A DNA stretch of 64,000 nucleotides, taken from assembly GCF_014200015.1 (NCBI RefSeq), contig NZ_JACHOT010000010.1, forward strand, positions 1-64,000, given 5' to 3'. Shown here in pieces: positions 1 through 10,100 of the stretch (position 1 is the first letter of the stretch; each line of letters starts with the position of its first letter). Below the pieces are notes generated by a model. The model was not told where the DNA came from, did no database searches, and worked only from the letters and a program-made list of their open reading frames with translations. The DNA comes from Aminobacter niigataensis (GTDB lineage Bacteria > Pseudomonadota > Alphaproteobacteria > Rhizobiales > Rhizobiaceae). Position numbers and translations under genes: made by a program.

Positions 1-383
1 GTGACGAGGAAGCCGCCGAAGATGTTGACCGAGGCGAGCACCAGGGCAATGAAGCCGAAGCCGGTGGCAAGCCCGGAGGCTGCGATGCCGACGGCGAGCA
101 GCGCCCCGACCACGATCACCGAGGAGATGGCGTTGGTCACCGCCATCAGCGGCGTGTGCAAAGCCGGCGTCACCGACCAGACGACGTAGTAGCCGACGAA
201 GATCGCCAGCACGAAGATGGCGAAGCGGAACACGAACGGGTCGATCGCCCCGCCGCTCAGCGCATGTGCGGCATCGCCCGCGGCGTCCGCCGTCCCTTGG
301 CTGGTGGCGAGATCCTGGATGCCGAGCCGGACGGCACCAACCGCCTGGTCGAGCTGGTTGAGGGCTTTCTGAAGACCTTCCAT
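1..383 (-). CDS. pntAB: NAD(P) transhydrogenase subunit alpha part 2 (3' end outside window)
   Basis: Small membrane subunit of the proton-translocating NAD(P)+ transhydrogenase, which moves hydride between NADH and NADP+ at the cost of the proton gradient. The ATG shares its A with the stop codon of pntAA (TGATG), so the two are translationally coupled. About 127 residues are visible: a polar stretch to about residue 48, then hydrophobic segments starting at [20 protein letters not shown] and at about residues 80 and 105. The family is about 135-140 residues long, so only the last few codons are missing; pntB would be expected to follow beyond position 1. Confidence 0.92.
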   Translation of the reverse strand, partial: MEGLQKALNQLDQAVGAVRLGIQDLATSQGTADAAGDAAHALSGGAIDPFVFRFAIFVLAIFVGYYVVWSVTPALHTPLMAVTNAISSVIVVGALLAVGIAASGLATGFGFIALVLASVNIFGGFLV

Positions 384-1684
384 CACGCGTCTCCCTGCTT
401 GGCCGGCTTCTTGGCGGTGGTTTTCTGGGCAGTGGTCTTTTTGGCAGCGGCCGGTTTTTCGGCCTTGGCGGCACCGTCGCTTGCCGGGTCGTCGCCGCGG
501 TTCTGGCCCGCAACGACCGGCTTGGGCTTGTCCGCTGCAGCCGCTGCCGCGGCATTGGCGAAGTTGGGGTGAACGACCTTGCCTGCATCGGTCAGCATCG
601 TTGCCTTGACCAGCTCGTCGTCGCGGTTGATGGCGATCTGCTTGGTCGTCTTGTCGACCATGGTCTCGAGGAAGGCGAACAGGTTCTTGGCGTAAAGCAG
701 CGAGGCCGAGGCCGCGACACGGCCCGGCACGTTGAGATGGCCGACGATCTTGGCCCCGTTGGCGGTGGTGACGACCTTGCCAGGCACCGCACCTTCGACA
801 TTGCCGCCGCGCTCGACGGCGAGGTCGACAAGCACCGAACCCGGCTTCATCGAGGCGACCATGGCCGCCGACACCAGCTTCGGCGCCGGGCGACCCGGGA
901 TCAGCGCGGTGGTAATGACGATGTCCTGCTTGGCGATATGCTCGGCGGTCAGTGCCGCCTGCTTCGCCTGGTACTCCTTCGACATCTCCTTGGCGTAGCC
1001 GCCGGCGGTCTCGGCTGCCTTGAACTCCTCGTCCTCGACCGCCAGGAACTTGGCGCCGAGCGAGGCGACCTGCTCCTTGACCGCCGGACGCACGTCGGTG
1101 GCGGTCACGATCGCACCCATGCGGCGGGCGGTGGCGATCGCCTGCAGGCCGGCGACGCCGACGCCCATGATGAACACTTTCGCTGCCGGCACCGTGCCGG
1201 CCGCCGTCATCATCATCGGCAGCGCCCGGTCATATTCGGCGGCACCGTCGATCACCGCCTGGTAGCCGGCAAGGTTCGCCTGCGACGACAGCACGTCCAT
1301 GACCTGGGCGCGGGTGATGCGCGGCATGAACTCCATGGCAAACGCCGTGACGCCTGCCCTGGCCATCGCCGCGACCGCGGCGTCGTTGCCATAGGGATCC
1401 ATGGTGGCGAGCACCGCGGCACCTGGCTTGTAGCCCTTGAGCTCGGCTTCGGAAGGACGGCGCACCTTGAGCACGACATCCGCCTTGCCGGCATCGGCGG
1501 CCTTGCCGATCTTGCCGCCGACCGCAGCGAAATCGGCATCGGGGATGCGCGACAAGGTCCCCGCCCCGCTCTCCACGATCACGTCAAAGCCCAGCCCGAC
1601 AAGGCGTTTCACCGTATCCGGCGAAGCACCAACCCGGCTCTCAATCGCATCAATCTCTCTCGGTATGAATATCGTCTGGCCCAC
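383..1684 (-). CDS. pntAA: Re/Si-specific NAD(P) transhydrogenase subunit alpha (part 1)
   Basis: NAD(H)-binding soluble subunit of the membrane transhydrogenase, 433 residues. The alanine dehydrogenase/PNT N-terminal domain spans about residues 4-140, and the C-terminal Rossmann part has its dinucleotide motif GVGVAG at 174-179. The last 55 or so residues are a low-complexity Ala/Lys/Pro tail ([12 protein letters not shown]), a common decoration in this order. I chose the GTG at 1684 because AAGGA lies seven bases upstream and the start places [10 protein letters not shown] exactly where the family begins. A long imperfect hairpin lies in the leader (1719-1755). Confidence 0.95.
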   Translation of the reverse strand: MGQTIFIPREIDAIESRVGASPDTVKRLVGLGFDVIVESGAGTLSRIPDADFAAVGGKIGKAADAGKADVVLKVRRPSEAELKGYKPGAAVLATMDPYGNDAAVAAMARAGVTAFAMEFMPRITRAQVMDVLSSQANLAGYQAVIDGAAEYDRALPMMMTAAGTVPAAKVFIMGVGVAGLQAIATARRMGAIVTATDVRPAVKEQVASLGAKFLAVEDEEFKAAETAGGYAKEMSKEYQAKQAALTAEHIAKQDIVITTALIPGRPAPKLVSAAMVASMKPGSVLVDLAVERGGNVEGAVPGKVVTTANGAKIVGHLNVPGRVAASASLLYAKNLFAFLETMVDKTTKQIAINRDDELVKATMLTDAGKVVHPNFANAAAAAAADKPKPVVAGQNRGDDPASDGAAKAEKPAAAKKTTAQKTTAKKPAKQGDA

Positions 1685-1718
1685 CGTTAAATCCTTTCGG
1701 CTGGAACCTTACCAAACG

Positions 1719-1755
1719 TAAGGTGCCGGACGCAGATAAACGCGTCGGCGCCTTA
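1719..1755. promoter_or_regulatory. Imperfect hairpin in the pntAA leader
   Basis: TAAGGTGCCGGACGC and GCGTCGGCGCCTTA face each other across about eight bases and pair almost completely (one wobble and one bulged G). CCTTACCAAACG and CCTTACCAACG form a direct repeat just outside the arms. It lies 35-71 bases upstream of the pntAA start. There is no U tract for a terminator on the minus strand, so a leader structure or protein site is more likely. The function is not known. Confidence 0.4.
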
Positions 1756-1975
1756 CCAACGAAAAGTATTCTGGACACTAACGGAGGTTGAAACCGCCGA
1801 CGCACCCGTCCCTTTGGCCATGCCAAAACCTGCCCTTGCCAGACAAATGACCGGCAAGACTGCTGCGTGCGGCGCGTTCGCGTCTGTTCTATTCGAAGCG
1901 AAAATCACCGGTTCCAACTCCCCCTAGGCTGGAACGTGGACGACCGCGAAGGCCTCGCGGCCGCAGAAATAGAGA

Positions 1976-2224
1976 TCAGCTAATATGGGTAGGCAGGTCG
2001 CGGAGCAGGAAGCCACCCACGGCGACGAGCACCAGGAACAGCACAGCCGAGGAGAAGAAGCCGGCCGGGGCAAAGAAGCCGAACGCCATGGCGACCATCA
2101 ACGCGACGCAAAAGAGCGTGCCGTATTTGGAAAGTTTGATGAAGAGTTTGTAGGTGCCTTCATGCTCGGCGTAGTCCATCTGCGCGCCAAGTTCGACCGG
2201 GCCGGTCGGCGTGTTGTCAGCCAT
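1976..2224 (-). CDS. aa3-type cytochrome c oxidase subunit IV
   Basis: Small accessory subunit of the aa3 cytochrome c oxidase in alphaproteobacteria, 82 residues. It has a polar N-terminus (ADNTPTGPVELGAQMDYAEH), the family signature region YAEHEGTYKLFI, and two hydrophobic stretches separated by a glycine/phenylalanine turn (FFAPAGFF). The ATG at 2224 is preceded by GGAGGGACTCTC, a strong ribosome site, so I reject the 32-residue upstream extension. The gene stands alone; the catalytic subunits are not in the window. A small GC-rich stem (CCGCGA/TCGCGG, about 1942-1958) follows the stop. Confidence 0.88.
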   Translation of the reverse strand: MADNTPTGPVELGAQMDYAEHEGTYKLFIKLSKYGTLFCVALMVAMAFGFFAPAGFFSSAVLFLVLVAVGGFLLRDLPTHIS

Positions 2225-2449
2225 GAGAGTCCCTCCGGAAAACAAGTTCAAGCGCACATACCGAAATGCGCGCGGCAGGGCAATGGGAAGATTGCCCATA
2301 GGCTGCGACAAGATAATCAATCAAAAGCGATAAATCGCCTGCTGCCGCTCGATCCGCTCGATGTCGCTGCGGCCACGTGGCAAAAGCCTGTCTATCGATT
2401 CGGTGCTACCGTCGGCACCTCGGCCTCATCCCCGGAAGAGCGCTCGGCC

Positions 2450-3760
2450 CTACAACTTGCAATCTTCGTTCATCGCCCACGGCGCATGCGTCTCGGCATA
2501 TTTGCGCGCCTCCAGGTCGGCCAGTGGCGCGATCATCGCGCGATCTGCCATCAGCGCGTCGGACGCCTTGACGAATTTTTCCCCGTCCCAACTGAGCATC
2601 CATGCGGCGGCATGACCGGCATGGTTGTCGCACGAGGTCGAGAACGTTCCGATCATCCCCTCCGCGCCGACCGAGACGAGCCTGTCGGCGTCGATCTTCA
2701 GGTTCTCAAGGCCCCAGCGCAGCTGCTCGGCATTGATGATCCTTTTGTCGAAGTGCTCCTGCGCGGCCTTGATCGCCTCGACCGACAACATCGAGATCAG
2801 CACGCCGCGCTGGTAGAACAGCTGGTCGAGTTCTTCTGCCGAAGTCAGCGACGTGCCGGCCTCGACGACATATTTACGGATGTCCTGCATTACCCCGGCG
2901 TTCGACGCCGGCAGGTTCCATGACAGGGTGCGATAACCCTTGCCGGCAGCGCCGACCGCCTTCAGGTCCTCGTCATGGCCGGACCACCAGATGCCGACCA
3001 GCTTGTCCATCGAAAAGCCGGTCTTGATCGCCTCGGCGAAAGCCCCCGCATTCATCGCACCCCAACCCCACAGCAGCACGAAATCCGGGCGCTCGCTCGC
3101 AATCTTCTGCCATTGCGTCGACTGGCTCTGCATTTCCTTCACGCCGACCGGGATCGGCAGCAGCTTGAAGCCGAAGGTGTCGGAATATTCCTGCAGCAGC
3201 GGGATGGGCTCTTCACCATAGGGGGCATCGAGGTGAAGAAGCACGATCTTCTTGCCGCGCAGGCTGTCGAGATTTCCACCGGAGATGCTCTTGAGCATCA
3301 TCGAAGTGCCGTCCCAATAGGTGACCGGCGGGTTGAACACCCAGGGAAACACCTTGCCCTCGGCCATCGCCGAAAAGCCGTAGCCGGGTGCGAGAATCGG
3401 CCGCTTGTCGGCGGCGGCCTTCGGCAAAATCGCGAGCGTGGCGCCGGGCGACCATGGCTGGGTGACGATACTGGTGGCCTTGGTGCGGTCGTAGCACTCG
3501 GCCGCCTTGTCGGTGCTGAAGCCGGTCTCACATTCGCTGTAGGTCAGCTTGATGCCGTTGACGCCGCCGTCGCGCTCGTTGAGCATCAGCATGTAGTCGC
3601 GCTGGCCATCGGCCAGCGGCGTACCCGCGGCGGCAAACGGCCCGGTACGGAAGGCGAGATTTGCGATGCCGATCGCGTCCTGGGCCAAAGCCGGTGCCGA
3701 CAGCATCGCTCCCGACAGCAAGACGACAGGAAGAAGGGACATCTTGCTCGGCGTCTTCAT
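2450..3760 (-). CDS. Branched-chain amino acid-type ABC transporter substrate-binding protein
   Basis: Periplasmic type-I binding protein of the LivJ/Peripla_BP_6 class, 436 residues. It starts with a Sec signal peptide (SLLPVVLLSGAMLSAPALAQ, cleavage about residue 25) and continues with the typical opening IGIANLAFRTGPFAAAGTPL and YMLMLNERDGGVNG. The start at 3760 was chosen because it begins the signal peptide; the reading frame further upstream is non-specific. The permease and ATPase genes usual for such a system are not adjacent, and the closest LivH-type permease is at 12.1 kb on the other strand. The ligand cannot be told from sequence; short amides, urea-like compounds and amino acids are all possible. 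Confidence 0.85.
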   Translation of the reverse strand: MKTPSKMSLLPVVLLSGAMLSAPALAQDAIGIANLAFRTGPFAAAGTPLADGQRDYMLMLNERDGGVNGIKLTYSECETGFSTDKAAECYDRTKATSIVTQPWSPGATLAILPKAAADKRPILAPGYGFSAMAEGKVFPWVFNPPVTYWDGTSMMLKSISGGNLDSLRGKKIVLLHLDAPYGEEPIPLLQEYSDTFGFKLLPIPVGVKEMQSQSTQWQKIASERPDFVLLWGWGAMNAGAFAEAIKTGFSMDKLVGIWWSGHDEDLKAVGAAGKGYRTLSWNLPASNAGVMQDIRKYVVEAGTSLTSAEELDQLFYQRGVLISMLSVEAIKAAQEHFDKRIINAEQLRWGLENLKIDADRLVSVGAEGMIGTFSTSCDNHAGHAAAWMLSWDGEKFVKASDALMADRAMIAPLADLEARKYAETHAPWAMNEDCKL

Positions 3761-3807
3761 TCTTCCCAACCGTTGCGGACTGGCCGCCAAGGCGACCTTA
3801 CGCGAGC

Positions 3808-4587
3808 TCAGGCGGCTTCGCGAAAATATTTTGCCGTCGGCAGGATGGTCAGCGGAGCCAGTTCGCCAAGCGGTGGCTTGCCGAACATCAGCCGCTGCTC
3901 CATCGGCGTCGACTTGAAGAAGGGAAAGCGCTGGAAGGAGCGCTCGCGAATGGCGTTTACATCGGCGCGATAGAGAACCACCTTGTTGAATACGCCCGGA
4001 TACGAGCGCGGCTCGCTGATCCGCTCGGAATAATAGATCCGCTTGTAGAAGCCAGCGTGGTCTTCGCGAACTGTCGACAGGCAGTAAGGCGCCTTGAAGT
4101 GGAAGCACGCCATCCCGGCGAGGCGAAGCGTGATGTAGGGGATCTGGGGGTAGACGCGCGACCACTCGGGGTCGGATGCGAACCGGCTGGGGCAGATGAA
4201 TGTCAGCCCCTTGGCCAACATCGGCATCACGATGTCGCCGAATGCCTTGGTCGACGGTGACAATGGCGTGGCCAGGGTGACGTGGTGGATACGAAGTGTG
4301 CTCACCAGATGCTGGTCGACATAGACACCAAAACGATACGCGTTGGGGGCCTCGTCCAACTCGTCATTGATCGTATGGCTTTCGTTGTCTGGGACCATAT
4401 CGTTGGAGCGGTACGATTTGTACCTCAGCCGGTAGATGTCTTCGAGATCCTCGCCCTTGTCGCAACGTCGGTATTCGGTGCGCTCGAGCAAGCTCGAAAC
4501 GTGGCGTGCAAATGACGACCCCGGTTCGGACGCACTGCTACTCTTGACGTCGGCGTCGCCGCCGGACGTCGCTTGATGAATGGTCAT
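3808..4587 (-). CDS. FeeM-like N-acyl amino acid synthase (GNAT-fold)
   Basis: A 259-residue protein resembling the FeeM/LuxI-type acyl transferases that join a fatty acyl chain from acyl-ACP to an amino acid. Visible family features are the early YRLRYKSY segment (about residues 50-57), an acidic region, STLRIHHV, a CPSRFASDPEWSR stretch where FeeM-like proteins carry the binding loop, and the later KRIYYSERISEPRSYPG. There is no signal peptide or membrane segment, so it should be cytosolic. It lies 154 bases after a GGDEF-EAL gene on the same strand and 47 bases before the binding-protein gene. The acyl chain and amino acid are unknown. A generic GNAT acetyltransferase is the main alternative. 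Confidence 0.7.
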   Translation of the reverse strand: MTIHQATSGGDADVKSSSASEPGSSFARHVSSLLERTEYRRCDKGEDLEDIYRLRYKSYRSNDMVPDNESHTINDELDEAPNAYRFGVYVDQHLVSTLRIHHVTLATPLSPSTKAFGDIVMPMLAKGLTFICPSRFASDPEWSRVYPQIPYITLRLAGMACFHFKAPYCLSTVREDHAGFYKRIYYSERISEPRSYPGVFNKVVLYRADVNAIRERSFQRFPFFKSTPMEQRLMFGKPPLGELAPLTILPTAKYFREAA

Positions 4588-4741
4588 GGTAGTCCCCGTA
4601 ATTCCGCCCGACTGAAGGGTAGCGGAGGCCGGGGTGATGTAAAGATGAAAATCAAACTGTTCCTGTTTACCTTCCGTTAAGGTTAATAGTTTACGGAAAA
4701 TTAAGCATTTCCACACTGTCGGCAATGTATCTGCGGCCGCC

Positions 4742-7051
4742 TCAACGAGTGGCGGAGATTCGGGCGAGGCCGATATCCTTGGCGAAAGGCCAGACGGTGT
4801 TGGACATCGTTTCAATACCGGACGAAGACAGCGCCGAGCCGAACAGGAACCCCTGGACCAGGTCGGGTTGCACCTCGACGGCCAGGATCTTGAGCTGTTC
4901 GAAGGTTTCGACCCCTTCCACGGTGACCGCAAGCCCGAGCGGGCGCGACAGGTCGACGATGCCCTTGAGCAATTGCAGCGAGCGCGGGTTCTGACCGACG
5001 TCGGCGAGGAAGCTTCGGTCGATCTTGACCTTGTCGAGCGGCAGCTTGTGCAGGTAGCTCAGGCTCGAATAACCGGTGCCGAAATCATCCAGCGCGATGC
5101 GCACGCCAATGCTCTTCAGTTCCTCGACATAGCTGCGCGTCAGCGACTTGTCGTCGAGCAGTGCGGTTTCGGTGACCTCGATCTCCAGGCGGTGCGGCGC
5201 AAGGCCGGAGCTCGCCAGTGCCCCCCTCACCTTGTCGATGACGTCGCGGTTGCGGAAATCCTTGGCCGACAGATTGACCGAGACACTGATCTTCGCCGGC
5301 CATTTGGCGCATTCCACACATGCCGCATGCAGCACGAACGTGCTGATTTCGGAGATGATGCCCATCTCTTCGGCGAGCGGAATGAAGGTGGCCGGCGAGA
5401 CCGGCCCGAGCTCAGGGTGATCCCAACGGCACAACGCCTCGCAACTGGCGATCCGCATCGTGGCCATGGAGACGATTGGCTGGTAGACGACGCGCAGGGC
5501 GCCTGCCTCGACGGCATTGCGCAGATCGGCCTTCATCAGCTGGCGGTTGCGGAAGGCCGCATCCATCACCGCCTCGAACAGATGCCAGCTGTTCTTGCCA
5601 AGGTCTTTGGCCTTGTAGAGTGCGAGATCCGCCTTGACGATCATCGCATCGACCTCGGAGTCCCGCACCTGTCCCAGGACCGCGCCACCGCTCGCCTGGA
5701 TGCGCAGCACGTGACCGGCGACGTCGACCTCGCCTTGCATCTCGGCAAAGATGCGATCGAGTTCCGCTGTCAGATGTGCTTCGTCGTCGACCCTGTCGAA
5801 ATAGATCATGAATTCGTCGCCGCCAAAGCGGCTGACCTTGACGTTGTCGCTGGCAAACGCCGCAAGCCGCTCCGCCACGGCATAGATCAGCCCATCGCCG
5901 ACGGGATGGCCGAGCGTGTCGTTGACGCTCTTGAAGTCGTCAAGGTCGAGCACGGCAAGGGCGCAGAGTCGATCGCGGTCGCCGGCATGGATGCATTCGG
6001 CGACCACCTCATGGAAATAGGCGCGGTTGGGCAGCCCGGTCAGGCTGTCGTAGCGCGCCATGAAACGGATCTTCTCCTCCGCCGCGACGCGGGACGTCAC
6101 GTCCTCGAAGGTGATGACGCCAAGCTCCTGGCTGCCTTCTCGTGCGGAAAATTCCAGGCACTGGCCATTGGCAAGCGCAACCAGGACCTTGCGGTCCTTG
6201 CCTTCGCGCAGCGCCCGCGTCAGCTGAGCCTCGATGTAGCGGCAGTCCTTCAGCGCAAGCTGACCGCCGGCCACGCCGCGCATGAGCAAGCCATGGATCG
6301 AGCGCCCCAGCAAAGCCTCGGGCGACTTGACCGACATCAGATGCGCAGCCTCGGCATTGGCGACCGCCACGCGCCCGTCCGGGCCAAGCATGACCAGGCC
6401 ATGCGACATGGTGTTGAGCGCACGGTTGAACCGCTGGGCCAGACGATTGGCTTTCTTCTCTTCCGACACGGCGGTGAACAGCACGTCGCGAACCGTGTCG
6501 GCGAATTTTCGGATCGCAAACAGGAATGGCGCCGACAGCAGGCCCAAAAAGACGTGGTAGGCGTCGCCGCGCAGCAGGAAGCCGAGCGAGATTGGCCAGG
6601 TCAAGGCGATGATCAGGATGATCACCATACGCGGTGAGCCATAATTGCGGCCGGCGATCGACGTTGCCGTGGCGAGCGTCACGCAAACTGAGGCGATTTC
6701 GGCAAACGTATCGTGCGCGAAGTAGATACCCGCGAGGCAAAATGCGCCCAGCGACGCGCCGTGAAGCGAGCCGTAGAGAATGTAGTCATTTTCGCGCTGG
6801 TGCGCTTCTTCCCACGTCGTCGGAGACGGCAAGCTGTTGTACTTGCGGAAATTTCGCATGCGCAGCGTGCCGACAAGCAGCATGCAGATCGCAACAACCA
6901 GATAGAGCGGATGGGCCGTCTTCCACCAGACGACGACGATCAGGAAGGTCTGCGCGATGATACCGACGGCCAACGTAGAGCCATCGCGGAAAAGCGTTTC
7001 CACGAAGGGTATGTAGACGTCGACGGGTATCTCGTTGTTTCTTCTGCGCAT
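4742..7051 (-). CDS. Membrane-bound GGDEF-EAL cyclic-di-GMP enzyme with PAS-like domain
   Basis: A 769-residue two-domain protein of cyclic-di-GMP turnover. Residues 25-190 hold about six hydrophobic segments, 205-325 look PAS-like (MSHGLVMLGPDGRVAVANAEA), the GGDEF domain runs about 325-495 with intact RFGGDEF at 408-414, and the EAL domain about 510-765 with EAL at 538-540, DDFGTGYSSLSYL and TVEGVET. Both active sites look intact, but no RxxD inhibitory site precedes GGDEF. I used the ATG at 7051; a GTG at 7084 with AAGGCGG upstream would add 11 residues. Its nearest downstream neighbour is the FeeM-like synthase. Confidence 0.93.
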   Translation of the reverse strand: MRRRNNEIPVDVYIPFVETLFRDGSTLAVGIIAQTFLIVVVWWKTAHPLYLVVAICMLLVGTLRMRNFRKYNSLPSPTTWEEAHQRENDYILYGSLHGASLGAFCLAGIYFAHDTFAEIASVCVTLATATSIAGRNYGSPRMVIILIIALTWPISLGFLLRGDAYHVFLGLLSAPFLFAIRKFADTVRDVLFTAVSEEKKANRLAQRFNRALNTMSHGLVMLGPDGRVAVANAEAAHLMSVKSPEALLGRSIHGLLMRGVAGGQLALKDCRYIEAQLTRALREGKDRKVLVALANGQCLEFSAREGSQELGVITFEDVTSRVAAEEKIRFMARYDSLTGLPNRAYFHEVVAECIHAGDRDRLCALAVLDLDDFKSVNDTLGHPVGDGLIYAVAERLAAFASDNVKVSRFGGDEFMIYFDRVDDEAHLTAELDRIFAEMQGEVDVAGHVLRIQASGGAVLGQVRDSEVDAMIVKADLALYKAKDLGKNSWHLFEAVMDAAFRNRQLMKADLRNAVEAGALRVVYQPIVSMATMRIASCEALCRWDHPELGPVSPATFIPLAEEMGIISEISTFVLHAACVECAKWPAKISVSVNLSAKDFRNRDVIDKVRGALASSGLAPHRLEIEVTETALLDDKSLTRSYVEELKSIGVRIALDDFGTGYSSLSYLHKLPLDKVKIDRSFLADVGQNPRSLQLLKGIVDLSRPLGLAVTVEGVETFEQLKILAVEVQPDLVQGFLFGSALSSSGIETMSNTVWPFAKDIGLARISATR

Positions 7052-7190
7052 CCGAGGCCTGCCTAGGAGGCCAAGGACTGCCACATCCGCCTTAAGAAAG
7101 GCTTAGAAACCGGGCGCGGCCAGCATCTGCTTGCCCATCGGGCTCCGAATAGGCCTGCTACCTTAGGTTCAGGTAAACAAGTCGTATCAA

Positions 7191-10100
7191 CTATTCGGCG
7201 GCCTGAAGCTCAGTTCTTGTCGGCGGCGCTTTCAACCTTGGGACGAGACGCCCGCGTTCGCCTGCAGCCTTTTCGACACTGGCATGCTTGACGTGGCCAT
7301 AGCCGCGGATCAGTTGCGGCACCGACGCAAGGCCTGCTGCCGCCTCGATGTTGTCGCTCGACAGCACGCTACGGATCAGTTCCAGATCGGCTTCGTAGCT
7401 GTCGAGCAACTGGCGCTCCATGCGGCGTTCGGCGGTGTAGCCGAAGATATCGAATGCGCTGCCGCGCAGCCCTTTCATCGCCGAAAGCAGCTTGAAGCCC
7501 TTCATCATCCACGGACCGAAACTCGACTTGCGCGGCACACCATCGGCCCCCTTGCGGCCAAGGATCGGCGGCGCGAGATGGAATTCCAGCCGGTCGTAGT
7601 CCTGGAATTGCTTCGCCAGTTCGCGCTGGAACGAGCCGTCGGTGTAGAGCCGCGCAACCTCGTATTCGTCCTTGACCGCCATCAGCTTGAACAGGGAGCG
7701 CGCAGCCGCTTCCGCGACCACGGTCGATCCGGGCCTAGCCTTCTCCTCTGCCGCGCGAAGCGAAGCGATGCGCCCGACGTAGCGTTCGGCGTAGGCCGCG
7801 TTCTGATAGGCAGTCAGGAACTCGGCGCGGCGCGCGATCACCTCGTCGAGCGTTTGCGCCACCGCAGGCTCCGCCCCACGGCCGGAACGGTCGATCATCG
7901 CGCGGACGAACTCCGGCTCGTGTGCTGCGCGCCGGCCCCAGCGGAAGGCGGCGACGTTCATCGCCACGGCCTCGCCGTTGAGCCCGATCGCCTTTTCGAT
8001 CGCCTCGGCCGACAGCGGCAGGCCGCCATGCTGGAAGGCGAAGCCGAGCATGAACATGTTGGCGCCGAGCGAATTGCCGAAAAGGGCCGCGGCCGTGCGG
8101 GTGGCGTCGAAGAAATGCGCCTTCGCGTCCCCTGCCGCCTCGCGGATGGCCTTCTTGAGCCGTTCGGTGGGCAGCGAGAAGTCGGCTGAGCGGGTGAACT
8201 CGCCGGGCATGATCTCGGCGGTGTTGGCGACGAAGATGGTGTGGTTCTCGCGGACCGCCGCCAGCACCTTCTTGGCGCCCGACACGACGAGGTCGCAGCC
8301 CAGGATCAGGTCTGCCTTGCCGGCCGACACGCGGATGGCGTTAATGTCTTCGGGCGTGCGCGCGATGCGGACATGGGTGAACACCGAGCCACCCTTCTGG
8401 GCGAGGCCGGCCATGTCGATCATGCCGCAGCCCTTGCCTTCGAGATGGGCGGCCATGCCGAGCACGGCACCCACGGTGACGACGCCGGTGCCGCCGACGC
8501 CGTCGATGATCGCCGCCCAGCCGTCGCGGTCGAGCGCGAACTCCTTCGCCACCGGCACGCCCTCGAGCGGGTCGCCGGTGCCGGCAATGCCGTCGGCCTT
8601 GCGGATCTTGGCACCATGGACCGTGACGAAGGACGGGCAGAAGCCGTTGACGCAGGAAAAGTCCTTGTTGCAGCTCGACTGGTCGATCTTGCGCTTGCGG
8701 CCGAACTCGGTCTCGACGGGCTGGATGGAGACGCAGCTCGACTTGACGCCGCAGTCGCCGCAGCCCTCGCAGACCAACTCGTTGATGAACACGCGCTTGT
8801 CGGGATCGGGGAAGGTGCCACGCTTGCGCCGGCGTCGTTTTTCCGCAGCGCAGGTCTGGTCGTAGAGCAAGACGGTAACGCCCTTGATGTCGCGCAACTC
8901 GCGCTGGACGAGGTCGAGATCGTCGCGGTGATGGAAGGTGGCGCCGACAGGAAACTGCGAACGCCCGCCATATTTGTCCGGCTCGTCGGTGACGACAGCG
9001 ATGCGCTCGACGCCCTCGGCGCGCACCTGGCGGGCGATCATGTCGACGGTCAGGCTGCCTTCATGTGGCTGGCCGCCGGTCATGGCGACGGCGTCGTTGT
9101 AGAGGATCTTGTAGGTGATGTTGGCATCCGAGGCGAGCGCGAAGCGGATCGCCAGCGTGCCCGAATGGTTGTAGGTGCCGTCGCCGAGATTCTGGAAGAT
9201 GTGCTCGCGCTTGGTGAACGGCGCCTGGCCGACCCACTGCGCGCCCTCCCCGCCCATGGCGGTGAAGCCGATGGTGCTTCGGTCCATCCACAAGGACATG
9301 AAATGACAGCCGATGCCGGCACCGGCGATCGATCCCTCTGGCACCTTGGTCGAGGTGTTGTGCGGACAGCCCGAGCAGAAGAACGGCGTCCGCGAGGCCA
9401 CGTCCTTGGTATCGGCGAGCATCGCCTGGTACTGGCGCAGCCGGCTGACGCGGGCGGCGATTTCCTCCGACGGGCCGATGACCTTGAGGATGCGCTCGCC
9501 CAGCGCAATAGCGATGTCGTTGGGATCGAGCGCGCCCTTGGCCGGAAACAGCCAGTCGCCGCGCTCGTCGCGCTTGCCGACCACCTTCGGCTGCATCGAG
9601 GTGCCGTAAAGCTCCTCGCGCACCTGGGTCTCGAGCAGCGAGCGCTTTTCCTCGACGACGACGATCATCTCGAGGCCGCTGGCGAAGTCCCTGATGTGCT
9701 CGATGTCAAGTGGCCAGGGGCAGCCGACCTTGAACAGGCGGATGCCGAGCTGGTTGGCGCGCGCCTCGTCGATGCCGAGATCGTCGAGCGCCTGGCGCAC
9801 GTCGAGAAAGCTCTTGCCGACGGTGATGATGCCGATCTTCGGCTTGCGGCCGCCGGAATAGACGATGCGGTTGATGCTGTTGGCGCGGATGAAGGCGGAA
9901 GCGGCAGCGCGCTTGTATTCGTGCAGCCGCGCTTCCTGGCCAAGCTGGTCGAGCTCGTGGCGGATGTTGAGCCCACCGGGCGGCATGTCGAATTCGGGGA
10001 TGACGATGTTGAGCCGATCGAGCGAGGCATCAACGGAGGCGGTCGATTCGATGTTGTCCTTGACGCATTTGATCGCGGCCCACGTGCCGGCGAAACGCGA

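Noticed and set aside
4868-6637. A 589-codon open frame antisense to the GGDEF-EAL gene
   Set aside because: It is a high-GC shadow; the opposite strand has complete GGDEF and EAL motifs.
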